From contig CM029122.1 of the NCBI GenBank assembly GCA_016859345.1, positions 24,064,575 through 24,128,574 on the forward strand: a stretch of 64,000 bases of DNA. Reading direction: 5' to 3'. Made by a program: the position numbers and the translations under genes. The DNA is from Istiophorus platypterus. Taxonomy: Eukaryota > Chordata > Actinopteri > Istiophoriformes > Istiophoridae. The notes below the pieces were generated by a model. It was not told the origin of the DNA and made no database searches. It saw only the letters and a list, made by a program, of their open reading frames with translations. Shown here piece by piece: positions 50,701-63,818 of this stretch. The number at the start of each line of letters is the position of its first letter. The first letter of the stretch is position 1.

Positions 50701-52555
50701 CCCCCGCTCCTGACCTGAAAAGTGACCCCTCTGTTATTCTCTTTGAACATGCATTTGTCCCATTATTTCCAGTCTCCTGGAGCATCACTGTATGGGTGTG
50801 AAAACATGGTAACCTTGGATACTAGAATACCCAGGGCTAAAAAAAATATGCATACTAATTTCTATTAGATTTCTTGAACAATGAGTGGATCTTTACAGGA
50901 ATACATGTTTTGGGTGGTTGTCACAACATGGGCAGGCCTTTAGTGCAGATATTGGTCATCTGACATGTAAATAAAAATGCTAAAGTATTGTAGTGATTGA
51001 AATCATACATATGCATTGTGACCAGCATTAAAGTTGAATAAGCTTACATAATGAGTCATATTAATAAACCGAAATGCTGTTTGTGATGTAAATCATTTAC
51101 ATGACCAAAACTTCGGGATGAAAGAGAAGTAGGTTTCAACTATGTGTTGTAATGAAAAATTCTATTTATGAACTCAGTCCACAATCAGTGCGATTAATCA
51201 TTAGCTTTAGTGGGAAATTAGACTTATCCAGATTCAGACATACCCTGGGGATTTGACTGAACAGACTAATAGTCTGTTAGAGGAATTAATTAACTACATG
51301 TTCACTGGGGACTGGATCATACACACAACAAGAGGGATTTAGTTTGCTTCGGTAAGATGACACGGGCTACGAGGCCTTGGAGAAACCTCTTTTGAAGCTA
51401 CACTCTTGCAAAGGTTGGGATGGAATCTGTTCTGTTCAATTTGCTTTGAAGGGAAAATAGCTTCCTCATCTCACAGTCCATCACAGCTCAGCAGGACACA
51501 AAGACTTGTCCCTGTTTACTCTTTGTTATGAAAACAAAAGCCAGTAATTTGCATTTTAAGCAGTTTTAAGTGTCTGATTACCTATTTTTTGATGGGTTCT
51601 TTTGTGTTTGTTTGCAAGATTGTGGCTAGTATACATCATGACCCTCCACTGCGCTGGGATGCATGCAAGAACTGTGTGGCTAGGAGACTGGATTACCTGT
51701 CCAAATGTTCATGGCAACTGGCACGGAAGTGTGTATTGGCAATTTTTATCCTGTGGACAGAAGTGTGACAATGGGACAATTAGATACTGATACTGACACG
51801 TTCTTTACACTTGACTTGTGATTTAGCTGGCAGCTTCCCCTTCATACAAGAAAAACAAGTTCATGAAGGCAGAATACTTTCAATTTTAGCATCTGTTTAT
51901 TTGCACAACAGGAAAGAGTACAGATGGTGAAAAAACTTAGATAGCAAAACATATATAATATGCTAGTAGAGAACCAAGGAGCAGGTGCACTCATTGCATT
52001 AGTGATAGATCAGCAATGAATGCTTTGCAGCAGCCAATAGGGTGAGCTAATATGGAGTCCCAAAGTGTTCAGTATCAAATACATAAATGTTAAAAATAAT
52101 CGCATGGATACATGGTGTAAAATAAATAAATGAAACCATTTTTAAAAACTAAAAAATGATTAAAACTCAACTGATTATTATATTATTTCATAATTCTGAA
52201 TTTTATGATAAAAATCATCATTTTCATTTTTATTTCATAGTAAAATAATTTTTTCAAAATGAGCTTTTTCAAGTCACCACTCTCTTTCCTTTAGTCAGTC
52301 ACAAAGCCCCTGTCTCTGAAACAACAAGCTCAACAACTGCTACCAGATTTTGCCAGGTAACACGTGTTACTACAACAATACTACTGTTATTCTGAATTCA
52401 CTATATAGCTTTACAAAGACACAGAAAAGAACATTTCCTTCAGTTAATCTAGCCTAAAAAGGCTGTCCAACTAGTTAGACTGGGTTGTGACTTGTCATTA
52501 TGGAGTAATGTGGAAGTAAGTGGACCTTGAGATGGGATTATTTTTGTCAAAACAT
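47790..52555. other. Unassigned noncoding DNA
   Basis: About 4.8 kb with no supportable gene. Frames up to 110 codons (48349-48681, minus) occur but overlap others and carry no domain pattern. Confidence 0.5.
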
Positions 52556-52562
52556 TTTGTAA

Positions 52563-52584
52563 TTTTTTTTTTTTTTTTTTTTTA
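52563..52584. repeat. Poly-T run
   Basis: About 21 T residues, possibly the poly-A tail of a minus-strand retroposon. No body is recognisable on the expected side. Confidence 0.9.
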
Positions 52585-53338
52585 TTGTATTGTGTCAAAA
52601 TGCCTTTTACAATTACACATACATCTTGTGCCTCTCCCAACCTCTTGGTACAATTTGCCAGCCTTTTTGTTTGCAATGCAACCAGGCACAACAGGCGTGT
52701 CAAACTTTCATGTCAAAGCAGTGTATTTTGGGCTGTAACGAGAGAGATAATAGGCTTTTCAAAAGTTTGGATGATGGTGCCTTTTTTTAACTGTTTCGAA
52801 ACAAACAAAAAAAATCTAGAGGAATTAATTCAACTCTAACCTGTGTGTTTTTTTTTTCTCTGAAAAAGCTGCAAATGTTAGCATGGCTGGCTAACTATCT
52901 TACTAGGTACAGCAGTGAGGAAGCATCCATGGAGACAGAGTTTAAGCAACCTCTTACCCCTCCCTACACTGGATTAGGAAAGTGATCACTCCAGCTCCCC
53001 AGTCAAACTTGTTATCCAAGACACTTGTACGTTTCCCGGACACATCAGTTAATCCTCATCCTGAAAGCTTTATCTCATGTAATGTAAAACTGTACCACAG
53101 GGTTTAAAAATAAGCACAAATATGTGAACTAAGCAGCCAAACAAGGTTAAGTCAGTATAACAGTCTGATCATAAATTTCCCTTTACACTGAATAGTACAA
53201 AGACTGACTAGCACTAAACTAAAATCCAAGAACAATTTTGTTTTCTTTATATCCACGTCTTCTATAGTTCCTTAACTGCTGAGGATGCTAACTTTTTGCC
53301 TGGGACACAGGGTTGGACTTGTAATTTCTTTGTTTTTT

Positions 53339-53379
53339 TGGGGGGGGTTTGTTTTGTTTGTTTTGGTTTGTTTTGTTTG

Positions 53380-53410
<31 letters not shown>

Positions 53411-53422
53411 GTTTTTGTTTTT
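53339..53422. repeat. (GTTTT)n / (GTTTGTTTT) microsatellite
   Basis: Follows an eight-G run. Blocks of GTTTG and GTTTT units run to about 53422 and keep frames open on both strands, which explains the Phe/Val-rich and Lys/Gln/Asn-rich translations of 80-144 codons here. These are not proteins. Confidence 0.95.
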
Positions 53423-53429
53423 CTGACAC

Positions 53430-56090
53430 TGGGATGTCCCAATCACATCTGTAAACCCCATCCCCTTTTGTCCCAGTACCTTCACTGGGGGCATATGGGC
53501 ATATGTGAAAAAAGAGTGCCAAAATAGATAAGAAAAAATGAAAGGGAGGCAAAGAGACGGGCTGTTCTGGCAGATGCTGCCAAATGTGCAAGGCTGACTG
53601 ATGTTTGCTGCAGGACCTTCCTCAGCACCCGTGGCAGATGGTGGTGGTGGCAGGCACAGACAGGAGGATGAGGAGAGGGAGACAGATAAGAGCGACAGTG
53701 GAGGAAGAGTAGGTCTTTTCATAAGCAGAAGCTAACAATGGGCTTGCTATATGGCTCACCAATATGTAGTGAGAAATGATGATGATTAGCATTAGCCTAT
53801 TCTACTCTTGGTGTTCATTAGTCCATTAAGATCTTCTTGATGAAATTAATTTAAAATTCACGAGTTGCGAACAAACTAGCTAGTGTTTGCAAATTTTACA
53901 GTTAAACAAATTCTGCACACTTGGCACTACTTTGGTTTGGTTAACATGCTACCTTTATGATTGCAGCTGTATTTTGCTTGCTAGGTAGCTAGCAAGTCTT
54001 AATATCAATCATGTGTAGGGAGATTACTGTAGCTCGCTAAATCATTGTGCACCCAGACAAAGACAAATAGTATGCATTTACTAATGGCTAGCAGGCTAGC
54101 TCTGTACATCCCTGCTACAAAAAATCTTTTAATGTGGCTCTGATATCTTTGTTTTATTGGAAGCTCATCTTTAATTTGTTAACCACCATTCATCAACATT
54201 AACAGCATTTTTTGTACATGTATTTATTAGGCTGGATGGTGAACAGTGATACCTGTGGTATACATACTGTATTCAGTGTAGCACGAAGACAGCTGTTGTA
54301 TGATCAGTTTTGGTGGACCAGTCTGAGCCAAACTCCCAGGGCCGATTCTTTTTCCTAGTCAAGCCCTGCTGGGCAATGCAGCTTTAGCATCAGTCTTTAA
54401 CATTATTTAGATATCAAGTGCATTTTAAAACCACTTTATAGGGTTCAAGAATAAGTCAGCAGGAAACATGAAAAAAGCAGTGTTTTCAACCAACTCCTGG
54501 AGCTATGTTAGCTAAACAAGCTAGCTACGGTTGATAAAAATCTACTAGAGGCATTCGGCAGTTGATAGTTACAATGTAGAAATGTGAAGTTACATTTGTT
54601 TTCTTCTATCTGAAATCAAGGACCCATTGTTTCAAAATTCACAAATAATTTCAATTGGTTATCATCGTAAACTCTAAATGGTCCATACAGGGGCAGATAT
54701 CTTAACAAGTGATGCAAGAGTAACACTAGTATTTGTAATTTTTTTTGACCCACAGACCCACATATAACCTATTAGACCACACAACACTGCATCTCTCCAT
54801 ACCATCTGGGGCCCCTGTAGCTCTTAAACTACCATGCAAATAATTGTTGATAGCTAATACAAGAAGCCATTTGACAGATAAAACGCCCTTTTAGCTCATC
54901 AGGCAGGTCTTTGTAGCTCAAACCAGCTCTCTGTTCAGCTTCAGAATTTACTGATGAGCTCTTCTAATTACAATTATCACCCACAGCACTGTTACTTTAC
55001 AAAGCCATCATTTACTACAGTGGCCTGACAGGTTAGTGCCATCATGCTGGCTTTCTCTCAAAGTAAGATATTTGCCCTCAGTGGTGAATCTATAAGGTGT
55101 AGGGCCTATGATGGTGATGGGAGACATGAACAATTAGGTTTGGCAGTTAGACCAAAGGGGTAACAATACTGTCTTGATACTGACACTATCAAACAAATAT
55201 CATTACAAAAAATTAGTATGAGTGGATAGGGAACAATAAAAAGTAGGGAAATCATTTTGAATCAACTGCTGTAGGTTACACAAGCTATGCGGATACAACC
55301 TCACTTTAATGTACCTTTTGCTTAGAATAGAATGGAATACAGTCCATAATAATGCACATAGACAACATAACACATCACACAATTTAAAAATGGGAAAACC
55401 AGAAGGATACATAGATGGAAGCTTAAAAACTTAATGAAAAAATCTCACATTCTTGATATCTTTGTCTCTATGTTGGCTGATAAATTGGTGTAAACATCTT
55501 AGAGAAGAGATAAGAATAATTACTAGAGGATTCAAGATAGCCATAAAAAGAGTCATAAAACAGATGCAATCTCTCTCTCGAAAAATTAAACACTATAGAA
55601 TAAAATCCTTCAAAATATACAGCAGAAGATGAAAACTTTACACCTGGGTTGAGAAAATCACATATACAAGTGTAGTGGAGTCTTATGATTATTTAATCTG
55701 TATTTGTAGATAATCCTCTCAACAGTCCCCCTATGTAAATCGGATGCATATGCTAGAAAGTATGCCTTGAGTATATGGTCTGATATCCAAAGGCCCTAAT
55801 ATCTGATAAAATCTAAACATTAAAACTTTATTTCCCAGTGTGACTTTGGCAACTACTCAATTAGTCCTTAAACCTAAAAGACAATATAGGTTGGTTTTCC
55901 CTGCCCTCTGATACAACCCATAGAGCATTTCCTTAGTTAATGTTCCCACAGTGGCTGAAGGTATGTCACAGGTATAAACTATTAAAAATCATTGTGGAGA
56001 AAAGAATAACTAACCCTTTTACAGTGTGACAATGCTATGATTAGGGTTTGGTTTAGTTTAGGTGTAAACCTAACCAAATCAGTAAACAAT
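53430..56090. other. Unassigned noncoding DNA
   Basis: No gene recognised. Scattered GCTAGC-containing words occur around 53880-54110. Confidence 0.5.
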
Positions 56091-56097
56091 TTGGACT

Positions 56098-56295
56098 AAA
56101 TGGTGAATGGTAAACTGTACTTATATAGTACTTTTCTAGTCTTTTTGACCACTCAAAGCGCTTTTCACTACTGTCACATTCACCCACAATCACACATGGC
56201 GCACATTCGAAATGCGGACTGGAGGACCTGGGGAAAGAACCACCACCCTTCCGGTTGGTGGGCGAATGTTCTACCACCTGAGTCACAGCCGACCA
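56098..56295 (+). repeat. Teleost dispersed repeat, copy 2
   Basis: A shorter, better preserved copy of the 2.2 kb repeat. The head reads AAACTGTACTTATATAGTAC then CTTTTCTAGTCT and GACCACTCAAAGCGC. The middle has CACATTCACCCACAATCACA. The tail has GCGGACTGGAGGACCTGGGG, GAACCACC...CCTTCCGGTTGGTGG and CTACCACCTGAGTCACAGCC. It is internally deleted relative to the usual long form. Confidence 0.85.
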
Positions 56296-56299
56296 TTTG

Positions 56300-57555
56300 T
56301 TTAAGTTTTAGGGAAAGATCATGCTTTGGGTTAAAGTAAGTACTTCATTATAGTTAGAGGAACTTTGTTGTCATGGTTACAATAATAACACAGCCTTAAA
56401 GTTAAAGATGTGGTCACAGTTAAAAAAAACAATAATGAAATGGGTAATAAACTGTGGCCTCATATGTTAAAGTCCAATGCTCTGTCAATCCATCACCCCG
56501 ATTTTGTAGCTTTACAGCATCACCTGACCACCTCTTTTGCTCCAATCTTAATTTCTACAAAGGGCTTTGTTACTTGAACATACAGAAAACAAATGTTGTT
56601 TTGGGGCATCTGCTGAGTGATGGGTTCTCACACAACCAAAAAATGTGGCATGACAGTAAAACATCGTAATAAAATAATTTTTGTGGGAGGACAATCTCAA
56701 CTGTATATACTGTATATACTGTATATTTCACATTCATTAGAATTTGTTAGTAGTATCCTAAATAACATATAATAAACATATACCTGGGAATTATATGTTT
56801 TTACCTGCGTTCTGAGTGGTTTTGAGATATTGAGATTTTATGTCCTAGAGAGCAAATTACCATGCAGTATAATTCTCTTCCTCTGATCAAAGAACCAGGC
56901 AGCCTAAAGTTAGTTTAAATATACAATGTCAAAATCCTATCAAATTTTAAAACTGGATTTTTCCATTACTGGAAGGTGGTGCTAGGACACAAATTCTGCT
57001 TGCTAAAGCATAACAGCTTGTATTGATTGCATTGATTAACTGAAAAAAGAATAGTGATTAGGAAAGCCTTACTGTGTTTTATTACCCAAAATTGCTGTAT
57101 TAATTACTGAAGGAGTTATAAGATATTTTATCTAATTCAACAGCATTTTTATTTGCACACTAAATCATTCACTAAAAGATTTGGACTGACATTGCAGTTC
57201 ATTAAGGTTTACCTACATTGCAATTCTAGACAAAGCAGCCAATTTAACTGATCCTACATTATTTTGTCTCTCTGTTACTGTCTCTCTGACTTCTTTTCTT
57301 CTTTTTGAATGGTTTTTCCCATATCCTTTCTGCTTCCAGATTTACTTTAAATTTTCAGTCTGGACAAACTGTCAGACTGGTCACCGCTGTCAGCTCTGAA
57401 TGCACTCACTGTCATCATTATGAGCCAGGAATACAAGTTATATGCAGAAAAAGATCACTGTAAACCTAGTTAAGAGCAGATAAAGGGTAGCATTTAAAAC
57501 TACTAGACAGAGAAAAATCTGAATTAATCTCAGAGTCCTTAATATCAAATGTTTA
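56300..57555. other. Unassigned noncoding DNA
   Basis: Holds a small GTATATACT tandem repeat near 56700-56728. No gene seen. Confidence 0.5.
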
Positions 57556-57559
57556 GTCC

Positions 57560-57930
57560 TAATATTGCCATGCCAATTCAACCCTGACCCCTGAAAATTC
57601 CATTTTTATATAACCAAGGGCCAGTTTATGGCTGCAGACCACCTGCTGCTCCATGAGCCTTATCAACACAATTATGATAATTAATTTTTTATTTAGTCTT
57701 ATTAGTATTATTATTAGCCCTATTAATATAATAATTAGTTTTATCATTGGTCTTATTATTATCGTATATCATATGTGGTAACTGTATTGTGCTATGACCC
57801 TCACTTGTCTCTCGCTTCCCTCTCCACTTGTCTCTTGCTCTCTCGCTCTCTCTCTCTCTTTCTCCTTCTCTCTCTCTCTCTCTCTCTCAAACCAGCCGGT
57901 CAAGGCAGACAGTCGCCCTGAGTAAATACT
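57560..57930 (+). mobile_element. LINE 3' untranslated fragment, copy 1
   Basis: Aligns in order with about 63600-63880. Shared features are the CTGC(T/C)CCATGAGCCT(T/G)ATCAACAC block, a TTAGT(C/T)(C/T)TATTAGTA-rich tract, a long (CT)n microsatellite (about 57838-57888) and CAACCCAGCCAGTCTAGGCAG-like sequence (here AACCAGCCGGTCAAGGCAG). It is truncated on both sides, and no coding remnant precedes it. Confidence 0.75.
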
Positions 57931-57934
57931 GTAT

Positions 57935-59780
57935 AAATGGTCTTTTTAAACTAAGGATGACATGGTCTTCCTCCTACATCATATTTTCACAACTGAGTAT
58001 ACTGCTCTTCCCTCAAACAGACATATGCATCTGTCGGTGTCCAAGGTCCAGACTCATTGTAATCAACTCTGCCTTAAAACAATCTGGGGATGTCTGCAAA
58101 AAGCATTCTCTTGTTTCCCTTGCTACAGATAATATAGCGGCCACAATAAGAAAGTGTTTAAAGCGAAGGTGAGGATTGCTCTGTTCATTTAGCTCAGTGA
58201 CACAACAGGTGGAGAAAAGAGAGTAAATTGAAAAGGTAATGAAGTTGCTCACAGTGAGATGCTGACTAACAAGATGAAAAAAAGATCAGCATGTGATGGT
58301 TCATCTTTCATCTTGTGATGATTAGAAGGTAGTGTTTAATGCTCTGTAGGCAGTGGCTGCTCCCCCCACTTTATGCAAGCAAAGCCTGGGCAGGGTGGCA
58401 AACAAATGGGGCGGATGTTAGATGATGGTTATTCTCTTGCTCACCAAGACATGAATGAATGCTCCCCAGAGGCTCAGTGGGATGTCTATTCCATGATAGA
58501 CCAGGGGTAACCAAGCAGCAACCTGCAGATCAATTGCTCAGCATTCACAGTGGCAGACCAAAACCCTTAGATTCAACTGGCTCATCATCCCCATCCATCC
58601 TTAGATTAATAATCTATAACCTAATCTATCCTCTTACATAGATTAGATCACGCTCAGAGGAAATCCCTGAAAAAATAAACTATCCAGTGCCCTCAGACGT
58701 GTATGTGTTTGTTTGTGTGTGTGTGTATGTGTTCAGAAATCACAGTACAGTTTGTTATTCAAATTTAAACAAAGAAAAGGTGCTGAACTGGAGTATGGTG
58801 GAGTTAAGTGAAGAAATTTCTCTATTTTGCTCCAAAGGAAAAGAATGAGGAAAATTCCATGATCTCACCTTTAGGGCAGAAACAGTGTCTCAATGTTCAG
58901 AAACTACTCACAAGTGCATTTTCTACCTCTATGAAATATAAAAGAAAAGAACTGGGCTTAGTATTATAGGTTTGGTAGTAAACTGCCTCTAAAATTCAAA
59001 TTTTGAGTAAGAACTGAGATAACTATTTCAAACTAGTCAACTTTTGTGTTACTACTATTGCATTATAACATGTGGGCACTTTGATTGCTGAATGAAGTCA
59101 TAACATTTGCAAACTCTGACTTGAGAGGCAATACTTTCTATAGTTACTGATATCACATACCCCCAGAAAATATCACCTCTCAGGAGTCAGGGTTATTGCA
59201 TAACATGCATGACAAACCTCCTATACAGCCTAACATTTTACCAGTGTGCAGTAATATTAAAGATGCAAAACTTTAAATATATATATATATATATTTTTGA
59301 TGAAAAGCCCCTTTAAAGCTTAATTTTTTTGACATCCATGGTCCATCCATCAATTTGATCAAAGGCAATGAATAGTTAAATACCTTTAGTGGAGATCATA
59401 AAGATTAGCCCGATATGACTGTCAAAAATAATGTTCAAAAAATTACTAAATGCACCTCTATGTGTAAAGGGTGAAGTTAAGGATACTGACTGCTTAATTA
59501 AAAAGTAATGATGACACCTGTTTTCAACCTTTCACTAGCACGTTGCTTTATAAAATTAAGATGACAAGATGTTAGAAATCTAAAAGTTGATTATATTCAT
59601 GTCTTTCTTAAGTAATAACCCACTCTTAGTGATCAATTTTTCATTTCATTTCTAAGTATTTGAAGTTCTACTTATATTTAAGTTTCACCTTGAAGAGTCT
59701 AGGCATACTTTACAAAATAGAAGAAAACTTATCAACCAACACTCATTTACTCACAAATATAAACCACATAAAGTCCTGGC
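57935..59780. other. Unassigned noncoding DNA
   Basis: Contains a short GT run near 58711-58730 and an (AT)n run at about 59278-59295. A 114-codon frame starting in the CT microsatellite continues to 58172 but has no recognisable domain. Confidence 0.5.
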
Positions 59781-59784
59781 TAGA

Positions 59785-61170
59785 ATTATTGTCACCACCG
59801 AATTTTAAATGCAGAATTTAGAATACCATCAGAAAAAGATGCAAACTATTAAATTGTGTATGATAAAAATACTTTTAATAAAATGTCAAATTTATTGAAC
59901 AAAAGAAAATAAAAACTTGCATAATTCTGAAATTATAGAAACACGAAATGTACCTAGGACAAAATTATTGGCACCTTTCACTAATATTTGGTTGCAGAAC
60001 CTTTGGCACAACAACAGGCTCTAAAAGTTTCATGTAGCATCTAGAAGCTTCCTGCACCTGTCTGCTGGTAGTTTCTGCCACTCTTCCATTATTATGTGTT
60101 CAAACTCTTAAGTTTTCAGGAAGGGATTCAGGTCAAGACTCATTTTTGGCCAGTTTAAAACAGTCCAAATTTTCCCTTTCAACCATTCATATGTGCTGCT
60201 GGATGTGTGCTTTGGGTCGTTGTGCTGCTGAAAGACCCAAGACCTTTGCCTCAAACCTAGTTTTCTCTCTAAAATGCCTCAGTAATCTTCTGCTTTCATC
60301 GTTCCTTTGCTACATTCAGTGCCTCCAGTACCAGAGGCAGCAGAGAAGCCCGACAGTACGATGGAACCTCCGTCATGTTTTACTGTAGGGAGGTTGTTCT
60401 TGTCCATCTGGGCTTCATTTTCCTGTCTATAAACAAACTGCACTACATTCCCAAAGAGCTCCACTTTGGTTCTGTCTGTCTATACAACATTATTGCAGAA
60501 AAACTGTGGCTTGTCTATGAAAGTTTTTGAAAACATTAGTCCTGTCATTCTGTGGCTTTCTTGTAGCAGGAGCATCGTCCTTAGCATCCGTCCATGGAGC
60601 CCTACTTAGTTTAGTGTGTGGCATTTAGTACAGGCTGAAACCACACACTCCTGATTGCTCCAGCTCAGCCTGACGATCTTAAGACGTCATGTGTGGTGTT
60701 TGTCTCCATGATCCACATCAACCTTCCCAGACTTCTCTCATTGAGTTTAATTCTTAGCTCCACATCCTGGAAGCATCTCTAAAGTTTTATATCTGTAAAA
60801 CTTGTTGATAACATTATGAACTTCAACTGGGATTTCAAGATCATTGGCATTTGCCTTGTAGCCTTTGAAATTGTTTCGTTTTTTGACAACATTAGCGGAT
60901 CACCCGTTTTTCTTGTGGTCATCATAATTACAGCATTTGTGATGCTCTCAGACAGGTTTCGTATTCTTCACCACTGTGAAAAAGAAACTGGAAACAATCA
61001 GCCCCTTTTATGCAGTAAAATCATCATTCATTTTTAATTCAGGTCATGTGAGCACTGAAAATCAAGCACAGGTGAATTTTATTTGTTCTTTTATATTGTT
61101 TTAGGAACTTATTTAAATTAATTAAATGGTGCCAATAATTTTGTTGCTCCTATATTTTTCATTCACTAAA
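59785..61170 (-). pseudogene. Tc1-like element C with decayed transposase
   Basis: Transposase pieces read on the minus strand. The frame 60279-60464 gives VKHDGGSIVLSGFSAASGTG and GTMKAEDY, and the sequence just above it reads TDRTKVELFG, matching the first DDE block. Further along, at about 60207-60221, comes NDPKH, then WPKMSLDLNP and WQKLPADRCRKLL towards 59980. Several stops and shifts interrupt it. The end motif AAAATTATTGGCACC occurs at about 59962 and, inverted (GGTGCCAATAATTTTGTTG), at 61127-61145. A diverged outer copy, AATTATTGTCACCA, lies near 59806, which suggests the IR/DR layout. The exact ends and the TA duplication are not certain. It belongs to a different lineage from elements A and B. 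Confidence 0.88.
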
Positions 61171-61174
61171 GAAA

Positions 61175-63140
61175 CCTTTTTTTCTCGTTCAGTAACTATC
61201 AAGATATAAATTAGTTAATTTGGATTTATTTCTGAAGATATTGTAAATTCTGTACTTAAAATTCAGGGATGCCAATACATTCAACTAGGACTGCACATAG
61301 ATCTGTATTAACAATGATCAACAAAGTCAAAAGGGTTTGTTATTTAGAATTATAAACACTACATATTTCTTTATATCTAAATATTATGAATTTCCATTAT
61401 GGTTTATTGTTTAAGATACAGAATTTAAAAAAATATCTATAGACATTGAGGCTTATTGTATTCAATTCTAACGGGGATTACTCTATTTTAATTGTCCATA
61501 GGCCAAGCATTATTTATTGAGGCTGTACTGCGATGAAATAGCAGCTGCAGTGTCTGTTATTACCAGTAATAAATACTAGCTGTTTCTGTTTATTCTTCTT
61601 CAGCAGAATTTAAAAATTCCCTACACACAAAGCATTCAGAAATAGGGTGCTCAAAGGGCAGTTAAAGGTAGCATCTTATCCCTGATTTATTTGGTCAGTT
61701 TTAATCATATAGGCTCATTTGTTTGCTCTATGAGACTGAATAAGCATGTCATTATGGGGATTTTTTTTTTTATTATTTGAAATGGAGATCGGAAAAAAGT
61801 TAGCTTTAAGCCCTGACACTTCTGTAAGTGTGATGCAAAATTCAAGAGGGAGGCACTTGATGGCAGGCATCTCTTCTTGAGACATCTCTTCAATGTATCC
61901 ACTAGCCTGCTTTTAAGCAGCAGTTTTTTAAACTAGCAGCAATTAGATTTTTAAATTGGATGTTTAATTTAACTAGCTGTAGCAATTTTCAAAATGTTTG
62001 GTACACAATACTGCCAAATGGATGTAAAGGAAACAGCACTAATGCTCTGCCATACTTAAGCATAGAGACGTCTTTTTTTTTCTTTCTTCCTTTTTATGGG
62101 AAAAACATCTGCTATGAGTAGTATTTGGACATATTCCAGATCCATAGAATGTTACATCTGACATCAGTTAATATTTTTGTTGTAAACAAAGTGGGCATTC
62201 CATCTTTTTTCAGAAAAGCTTTAATATCCAACACTGTGTCTTCAGGGATGATATTTGTCTTGTTTCGGACATTTTGTTTCAAAATTTGATTGGTCTGGGG
62301 GTTTCCTCAACTTTGATGCATCCAACCTACAGGTCTGAGATGTATAATATTTGAAATCTTATTCATAAGGATTATTAGGGATAAACTTTTTTGTAAGTAG
62401 GTGTCAAACAATAAGGCACATCATCTAATTTATGTCTCAAATTTGCACTGCTCACTTGGAAATTGGAAAGAAAATTGAAAGTCACTCATGAAATGCTCAT
62501 CCTTGTTGTATCGACCCTGTGGACATGATGTGGCTGTCATTTTCTTTAGAAAAAAAGCCTTATCAGCCAAATAAAGACATTCATCATTCAGCTGATATTC
62601 CCCTCTAGTCCAGTGACAGAGCAGCCTCTTTCAGCTGTGGTCAGTGTCAGGAGTGCCACCTTGCTCTCACAGTTCTTCTATTATTTATTCAAGGTAGCCA
62701 GCTGTGAGCAGTGGATATGCTGGCAATGCTATCTCTCACTGAGGCAGGCTGATAAATAGACTTTAACCAGTGCTCATCAGACAGCAGATGAGCTCCTACT
62801 ATAGCCCCTGCCTGTGCTCTTCATTATGAGTGGCCCCTCAGTGTGTGTTATATATCTTTGTTGTCTCTGCATAAGGATAAAACTGTAGCTCATATGAATA
62901 ACCCAGTTCACAACTTTAACTTATTAATTCCAATGTTTTTGTCATCTAGAAATATGTTTATGAAACAGGTTGCAAATATTGTGTAGAAGCTATACAACTC
63001 TTGCAGTGCCTCACCTCTTTATATATACTATAATATAGTTGTATGTCTCTTGAAAGAAGTTGTCATGTACTGTTAGTGCTAACTGCTATGTAATGCCTAA
63101 TTGCGTACAAAATGTGTAATGCAGTGCTAAGACCCTTTTT
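61175..63140. other. Unassigned noncoding DNA
   Basis: No gene recognised. A stretch at about 62590-62870 has balanced composition and few homopolymers and could be a conserved noncoding element, but I cannot test that. Confidence 0.45.
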
Positions 63141-63143
63141 CTG

Positions 63144-63368
63144 ATGCAGGAAATGTACAAAAAAGTTCACAGTAGAAAACTGTGTTCCCAGAATGCAGGT
63201 CTACCAGTGGTTCCTAGAGTCTCCACAAGCCAAACAGGGGGCAGAGCGTTCAGTTATCAGGCTCCTCTGCTGTGGAACAATCTTCCAGTTTGGGTCCATG
63301 AGGCAGACGCCCTCTCCATGTTTAAGAGTCAGCTTAAATCCTTCCTCTTTTATATAGCTTATGGTTAG
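63144..63368 (+). pseudogene. LINE ORF2 C-terminus
   Basis: A 74-codon frame carries the C-terminal signature of fish LINE polyproteins: VVPRVS....TGGRAFSYQA, PLLWNNLPV and FKSQLKSFLFYIAYG before the stop. This domain lies after the reverse transcriptase in such retrotransposons. The reverse transcriptase is absent upstream, so this is a 5'-truncated insertion, as usual for LINEs. The clade (Rex1, CR1/L2 or related) cannot be decided from this piece. Confidence 0.8.
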
Positions 63369-63782
63369 AACTGGCCCAGCATTAGCTCGAGCCATCCCCT
63401 CACTATGCCACTATAGGCCTAAGCTACTGGGGGACTTCCCATGATGCACCATGCTTCCCTTTCCACCACCTCCTCCTCTCTCTCTGTGCACATCAACACC
63501 TCAAAAATGCTCGGTACTGGCTGTCCTTCCTCTTGCCTGTAGTTTTGTGCTTCCTCGTCTCTCTCCTCCTCCTCCTGTCACTTTCGGCAGGTTTTTTCTG
63601 ATGCTCCTGAGTCTGGATCCATGGTTCTAGATCATCTACTGCCCCATGAGCCTGATCAACACCCACTGCTTTAATTATTATGATTACTACTGTTACCATT
63701 TCATTTAGTCCTATTAGTAATATCAATACCCCTGTTAGTATAATTATAGTATATATAGCTATTAGACCCATTATTTTGCTAT

Positions 63783-63818
<36 letters not shown>

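Noticed and set aside
53262..53722. Frames of 80-144 codons rich in Phe/Val or Lys/Gln/Asn
   Set aside because: They are produced by the GTTTT array and its reverse complement.
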